Below, piece by piece: positions 5,361 to 7,792 of a DNA stretch of 7,792 nt. The notes beneath the pieces are model-generated. The model made no database searches and was not told where the DNA came from. It saw nothing but the letters and a program-made list of their open reading frames with translations. A program made the translations under genes and the position numbers. The stretch is from assembly GCA_002434335.1 (NCBI GenBank), contig DJJW01000004.1, positions 124,525 through 132,316 on the forward strand, written 5' to 3'. Every line of letters starts with the position of its first letter. Position 1 is the stretch's first letter. The DNA comes from Lachnoclostridium sp. UBA6558 (GTDB taxonomy: Bacteria; Bacillota; Clostridia; Lachnospirales; Lachnospiraceae).

Positions 5361-5400
5361 AAAAAAAGACATATAACCGGTTGTTAGCAGGTTATATGTC
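5361..5400 (-). terminator. Intrinsic terminator of the TCS operon
   Basis: On the minus strand GACATATAACC (5390-5400) pairs perfectly with GGTTATATGTC (5368-5378), an 11-bp stem with an 11-base loop, followed by seven T at 5361-5367. It lies 45 bases beyond the stop codon of the 189-residue gene and separates that operon from the 176-residue gene. Confidence 0.92.
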
Positions 5401-5444
5401 CTATTGCTTTACTATTCTAAACTATTTTTTTACTATTGCTTTAA

Positions 5445-6014
5445 CTATTTTTTATTCCAGTCATGTAACAGTTTATTGCCCTTTTCGCATATTTCATAGA
5501 TTTGATCTTTCGTTTCTTCAATCAGAGGATTTACTTTTTCTGCCCGTTCTCTTTTCACTTTCTTATAAATGAAATAAGGCAATATCCAACCCGCAAAAGC
5601 AGGTACTGCAAGAAAAGAACACAATACAACTCTTGGGGGATCGGCTGTTACGGCAAATACGGAACCTGCCATAAAAGCTGTTCCGATAAACGCTACAATT
5701 AATGCATACATAGTTGCTTTGGAGGTTATTGAATTTTCCAGCTGGTCAATATCCTTCATGCAAAATTCAAAGTTACGCTGCAACCTGGTTAATTCCATCT
5801 TATTCATTATCTTACGGTCTCTTTTTAACCGCAGAACAACATTCGAATGGCGATTCGTGGGTCTCCCTGTAAGTGTATGTGTTACATTCTTATCCACCAT
5901 CCAGCCAAAATTTTCATATATATCAATGAGAAAGGAAACCTTTTCTGCATTTGTTATAACTTCCTTATATTCGTAACCTATAAAGGCATGGTTGCTTTTT
6001 ACAATCTCGGTCAT
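5445..6014 (-). CDS. Uncharacterised two-TM protein, 189 aa, coupled to the sensor kinase
   Basis: The architecture is the same as that of the 176-residue protein. It begins with HAFIGYEYKEV (9-19) and has NFGW at 35-38. The basic helix LKRDRKIMNKMELTRLQR is at 63-80. Two membrane helices follow: about 101-124 (GTAFMAGSVFAVTA) and 129-150 (FLAVPAFAGWILPYFIYKK). The cytoplasmic tail has EKVNPLI and YEICEKGNKLL. A short insertion after FGW (THTLTGRPTNRH region) and a DWNKK end distinguish it. Its ATG overlaps the TGA of the kinase gene (ATGA, 6011-6014), and AGGAGG lies inside the last kinase codons with a 10-base gap, so translation is probably coupled to that of the kinase. This tight link suggests it works with the two-component system, as a membrane partner, a modulator or a main output. 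That is inference, and the biochemical function is unknown. Confidence 0.88.
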   Translation of the reverse strand: MTEIVKSNHAFIGYEYKEVITNAEKVSFLIDIYENFGWMVDKNVTHTLTGRPTNRHSNVVLRLKRDRKIMNKMELTRLQRNFEFCMKDIDQLENSITSKATMYALIVAFIGTAFMAGSVFAVTADPPRVVLCSFLAVPAFAGWILPYFIYKKVKRERAEKVNPLIEETKDQIYEICEKGNKLLHDWNKK

Positions 6015-7123
6015 AGGTAGATATCCTCCTGTAATCTTTCATCTTCCCCATTATCTGAAAGAAACACCGGCAAGGTAACTGTAAAGGTGGTCCCTTTATC
6101 GGGGATACTGTTAACCTTGATTGTGCCTTCATGTAATTGCAGCACGCGTAAGGTTAACGCAAGACCCAAGCCATTTCCTTCCCTGGAGTGGGATGTATCC
6201 CCCTGATAGAATTTATCAAATATATGTTTCATGCTTTCTTCACCCATACCACATCCGGTATCCGTAACTGTTACAATAATGCTATCCTCTGTTGAGCTCT
6301 GCTTCAAGGTAACTGTACCTCCCGGCTCCGTAAATTTAATGGCATTGGATAAGAGATTATTCCATACTAATTCCAGCAGTGTTTCATCAGCACGGATAAT
6401 CGCCCGGTCTTCTAAGTCCGCATCAAATTCAAGGTTCTTCTGTTCCCATACATCAACAAATTGTATCACACAATCACTCAATTGTCTGCATATATCATAT
6501 TCAACGACCTCTGGTTTTATCTTTTGATTTTCAAGCTTATTAAGCTTTAAGATGTTTGTAATCAGATTTGACAAACGTTTTGAAGCTTCTTCTATTGATT
6601 TGGCATACTCTAACCGCTGTTCCTCCGAAACAGAATCTTTTTGAAGAAATTCGGAATAATTCTGAATAACAGCGATTGGCGTCTTTATCTCATGGGAAAC
6701 ATTTGAGATAAAATCTGTTTTCAGGGTCTCGATACTTCCAAGCTCTTCTACCATTTTGTTAAAATCAAGAAACATATAATCCAGATAATCCATCTTATCT
6801 GCTGTATGCAATGGTGGTACATATACTGAAAAATCACCGTTTGCCACCTGATTGGTCGCTTTGGCAAAAGCCTTCATGGGCTTCTCATAACGGTAGTTGA
6901 TCTGCCTAAGGGTCAGATAAGTAAAGACAGATGCACAAAGAAACCAAAAACCAATTATTAGCACCATATGAATAGCTGAGATATTCTGATAATCCAGGTA
7001 CTCTCCCAATATAAAAAACTGCGCCGTTGTTATTAAATAGAAAAATAACAATGTCGGAAAAAAAATAAATAAGACATTCAAAAAAGTCCTTCTTTTAGGA
7101 GCCGGTCTGCTTTCCTGGTTCAT
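6011..7123 (-). CDS. Sensor histidine kinase, HisKA type, 370 aa
   Basis: This membrane kinase autophosphorylates and passes phosphate to the response regulator encoded just upstream. After a basic N-terminus, TM1 spans about 13-38 and TM2 about 51-73, leaving an external loop of only about 12 residues (EYLDYQNISAIH). A HAMP-like linker follows (about 74-132). The HisKA domain has the phosphoacceptor H144 in FISNVSHEIKTPI. The HATPase domain has the N box ELVWNNLLSNAIKF (251-264), G1 DTGCGMG (288-294), the F box IFDKFYQG (301-308) and G2 GNGLGLAL (316-323). All catalytic boxes are intact. The tiny loop leaves no room for a ligand-binding domain, which points to sensing within the membrane or through a partner protein. 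The start ATG overlaps the regulator's TGA (7120-7123), with only a weak GGCGGTG site ahead, consistent with translational coupling. The stimulus is unknown. Confidence 0.95.
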   Translation of the reverse strand: MNQESRPAPKRRTFLNVLFIFFPTLLFFYLITTAQFFILGEYLDYQNISAIHMVLIIGFWFLCASVFTYLTLRQINYRYEKPMKAFAKATNQVANGDFSVYVPPLHTADKMDYLDYMFLDFNKMVEELGSIETLKTDFISNVSHEIKTPIAVIQNYSEFLQKDSVSEEQRLEYAKSIEEASKRLSNLITNILKLNKLENQKIKPEVVEYDICRQLSDCVIQFVDVWEQKNLEFDADLEDRAIIRADETLLELVWNNLLSNAIKFTEPGGTVTLKQSSTEDSIIVTVTDTGCGMGEESMKHIFDKFYQGDTSHSREGNGLGLALTLRVLQLHEGTIKVNSIPDKGTTFTVTLPVFLSDNGEDERLQEDIYL

Positions 7124-7791
7124 GACAGCACCGCCTTGTAACCAATCCCTCGGACTGTCACAATTTTAAAACCATCACAAACAGAAAACTTATCCCGTAG
7201 CTTGGTTACATATACGTCCACTGCCCTAAGGCTTGTTTCTGTATCGATTCCCCAGAATTCATCCATTAGCTGTGCTCTTGAAAAGGTCTTCTTCGGATAG
7301 GACAGCAGTTTATATAAGATATTAAATTCTCTGGTGGTAACTGTGATCTCTTCCTCTCCAATGGTTGCTGTTACAGCATCTGCATCCAGGGTAAGATTTC
7401 CTATGGTTAATTTTCTTTCCATTTCAATATTGGCCCTGCGAAGAAGTGCTCTTAAACGCAGCAACAGCTCGTCCAGTACAATAGGCTTGACCATATAGTC
7501 GTCTATTCCAAGCTGAAATCCCTTTTGTTTCGAAGGAAGATCACCTTTGGCAGACATAAATAATATGGGGATTGTTCGGTTAACCTGACGTACAGTTCTT
7601 GCAAACTCAAACCCGTCTATTTCCGGCATCATAATATCCGACACTATTAGTTCATATATATTATTATACATTTCTTCATAAGCTGCGTTGGCATTCAAGC
7701 AGCCTTTTGCCTGAAAACCACTGTCGTTTAGGTACGTACAGACAATTCTGTTTAATTCTGCATCATCTTCTACTACCAATATATTAATCAT
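7120..7791 (-). CDS. OmpR/PhoB-family response regulator, 223 aa
   Basis: This cytoplasmic DNA-binding regulator is the partner of the adjacent kinase. The receiver domain (1-118) has the acidic pair D9/D10 in VVEDD, the phosphoacceptor D52 in VSDIMMPEIDG, the switch serine S80 in FMSAKGD, and K102 in MVKPI. A short linker leads to the winged-helix domain (about 128-222). This includes TTREFNILYKLL, the recognition region around SLRAVDVYVTKLRDK, and the wing RGIGYKAV near the C-terminus. Length and motifs are typical and nothing is missing. The ATG sits one base from the window edge, so its ribosome site and promoter are not visible. The start MINILVVEDD is the usual one for the family. The targets are unknown; autoregulation and control of the two paralogous membrane proteins are natural guesses. 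Confidence 0.96.
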   Translation of the reverse strand: MINILVVEDDAELNRIVCTYLNDSGFQAKGCLNANAAYEEMYNNIYELIVSDIMMPEIDGFEFARTVRQVNRTIPILFMSAKGDLPSKQKGFQLGIDDYMVKPIVLDELLLRLRALLRRANIEMERKLTIGNLTLDADAVTATIGEEEITVTTREFNILYKLLSYPKKTFSRAQLMDEFWGIDTETSLRAVDVYVTKLRDKFSVCDGFKIVTVRGIGYKAVLS

Positions 7792-7792
7792 T

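Noticed and set aside
5401..5443. Direct repeat CTATTGCTTTA (5401-5411 and 5433-5443)
   Set aside because: It is two short copies in low-complexity AT-rich DNA, with no third copy or spacer pattern; likely chance or minor slippage.
5009..5976. Several plus-strand frames of 63-85 codons opposite the two-TM genes
   Set aside because: They overlap strongly supported minus-strand genes, have no Shine-Dalgarno sites and look like complements of TM and basic segments.
6231..6527. Plus-strand open frame of 98 codons opposite the histidine kinase
   Set aside because: It is antisense to the conserved HATPase boxes, rich in Ser and Thr as such shadows usually are, and lacks a credible start signal.

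Overview
The window looks like a chromosomal segment of a low-GC, Gram-positive anaerobe of the Clostridia, most likely Lachnospiraceae. The case rests on AT-rich intergenic DNA, strong GGAGG-type ribosome sites, a T-box leader, and protein types that I recall from that group (the short AlaRS and the paired 2-TM proteins). The genus cannot be fixed from sequence alone. Every gene I can support lies on the minus strand, so transcription runs from base 7792 towards base 1. I see no IS element, phage gene, tRNA, rRNA or CRISPR array.

Block A (7791-5361) is a compact operon. It holds an OmpR-type response regulator, a two-TM sensor histidine kinase and an uncharacterised two-TM protein, joined by two 4-nt ATGA overlaps and closed by a clear intrinsic terminator at 5361-5400. 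Block B (5337-4697) is a single gene with its own candidate promoter. It encodes a second copy of the same two-TM protein family, so the two-component system is flanked by two paralogues of unknown function.

Block C (4696-3384) is a 380-base stretch followed by a diguanylate cyclase. The stretch holds a 21-residue peptide ORF with a good Shine-Dalgarno site, a weak promoter candidate, and a 12-bp hairpin with a T-rich tail. The cyclase has a Cys-bearing PAS-like sensor and an intact GGDEF site. Its TGA stop lies inside the -35 box of the next promoter.

Block D (3387-1245) is an alanyl-tRNA synthetase unit: a near-consensus sigma-A promoter, a T-box riboswitch whose specifier can be read as GCA (Ala), a terminator/antiterminator switch, and a 590-residue AlaRS. 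The enzyme keeps the catalytic core and the editing zinc motif but lacks the beta-barrel segment and the C-terminal C-Ala/DHHA1 region of full-length AlaRS. Block E (1244-1) has an APH-fold small-molecule kinase and the start of a GyrI-like domain protein, 35 bases apart. There is no obvious terminator between alaS and these two genes, so the T-box may also influence them.

The best candidates for something new are the tRNA-Ala-sensing control of a minimal AlaRS with two accessory genes downstream, the TCS plus paired two-TM proteins, and the structured leader with its micro-ORF ahead of the cyclase. The start codons given for alaS (3017) and the cyclase (4316) are shorter than the longest open frames and were chosen from ribosome sites and family starts.
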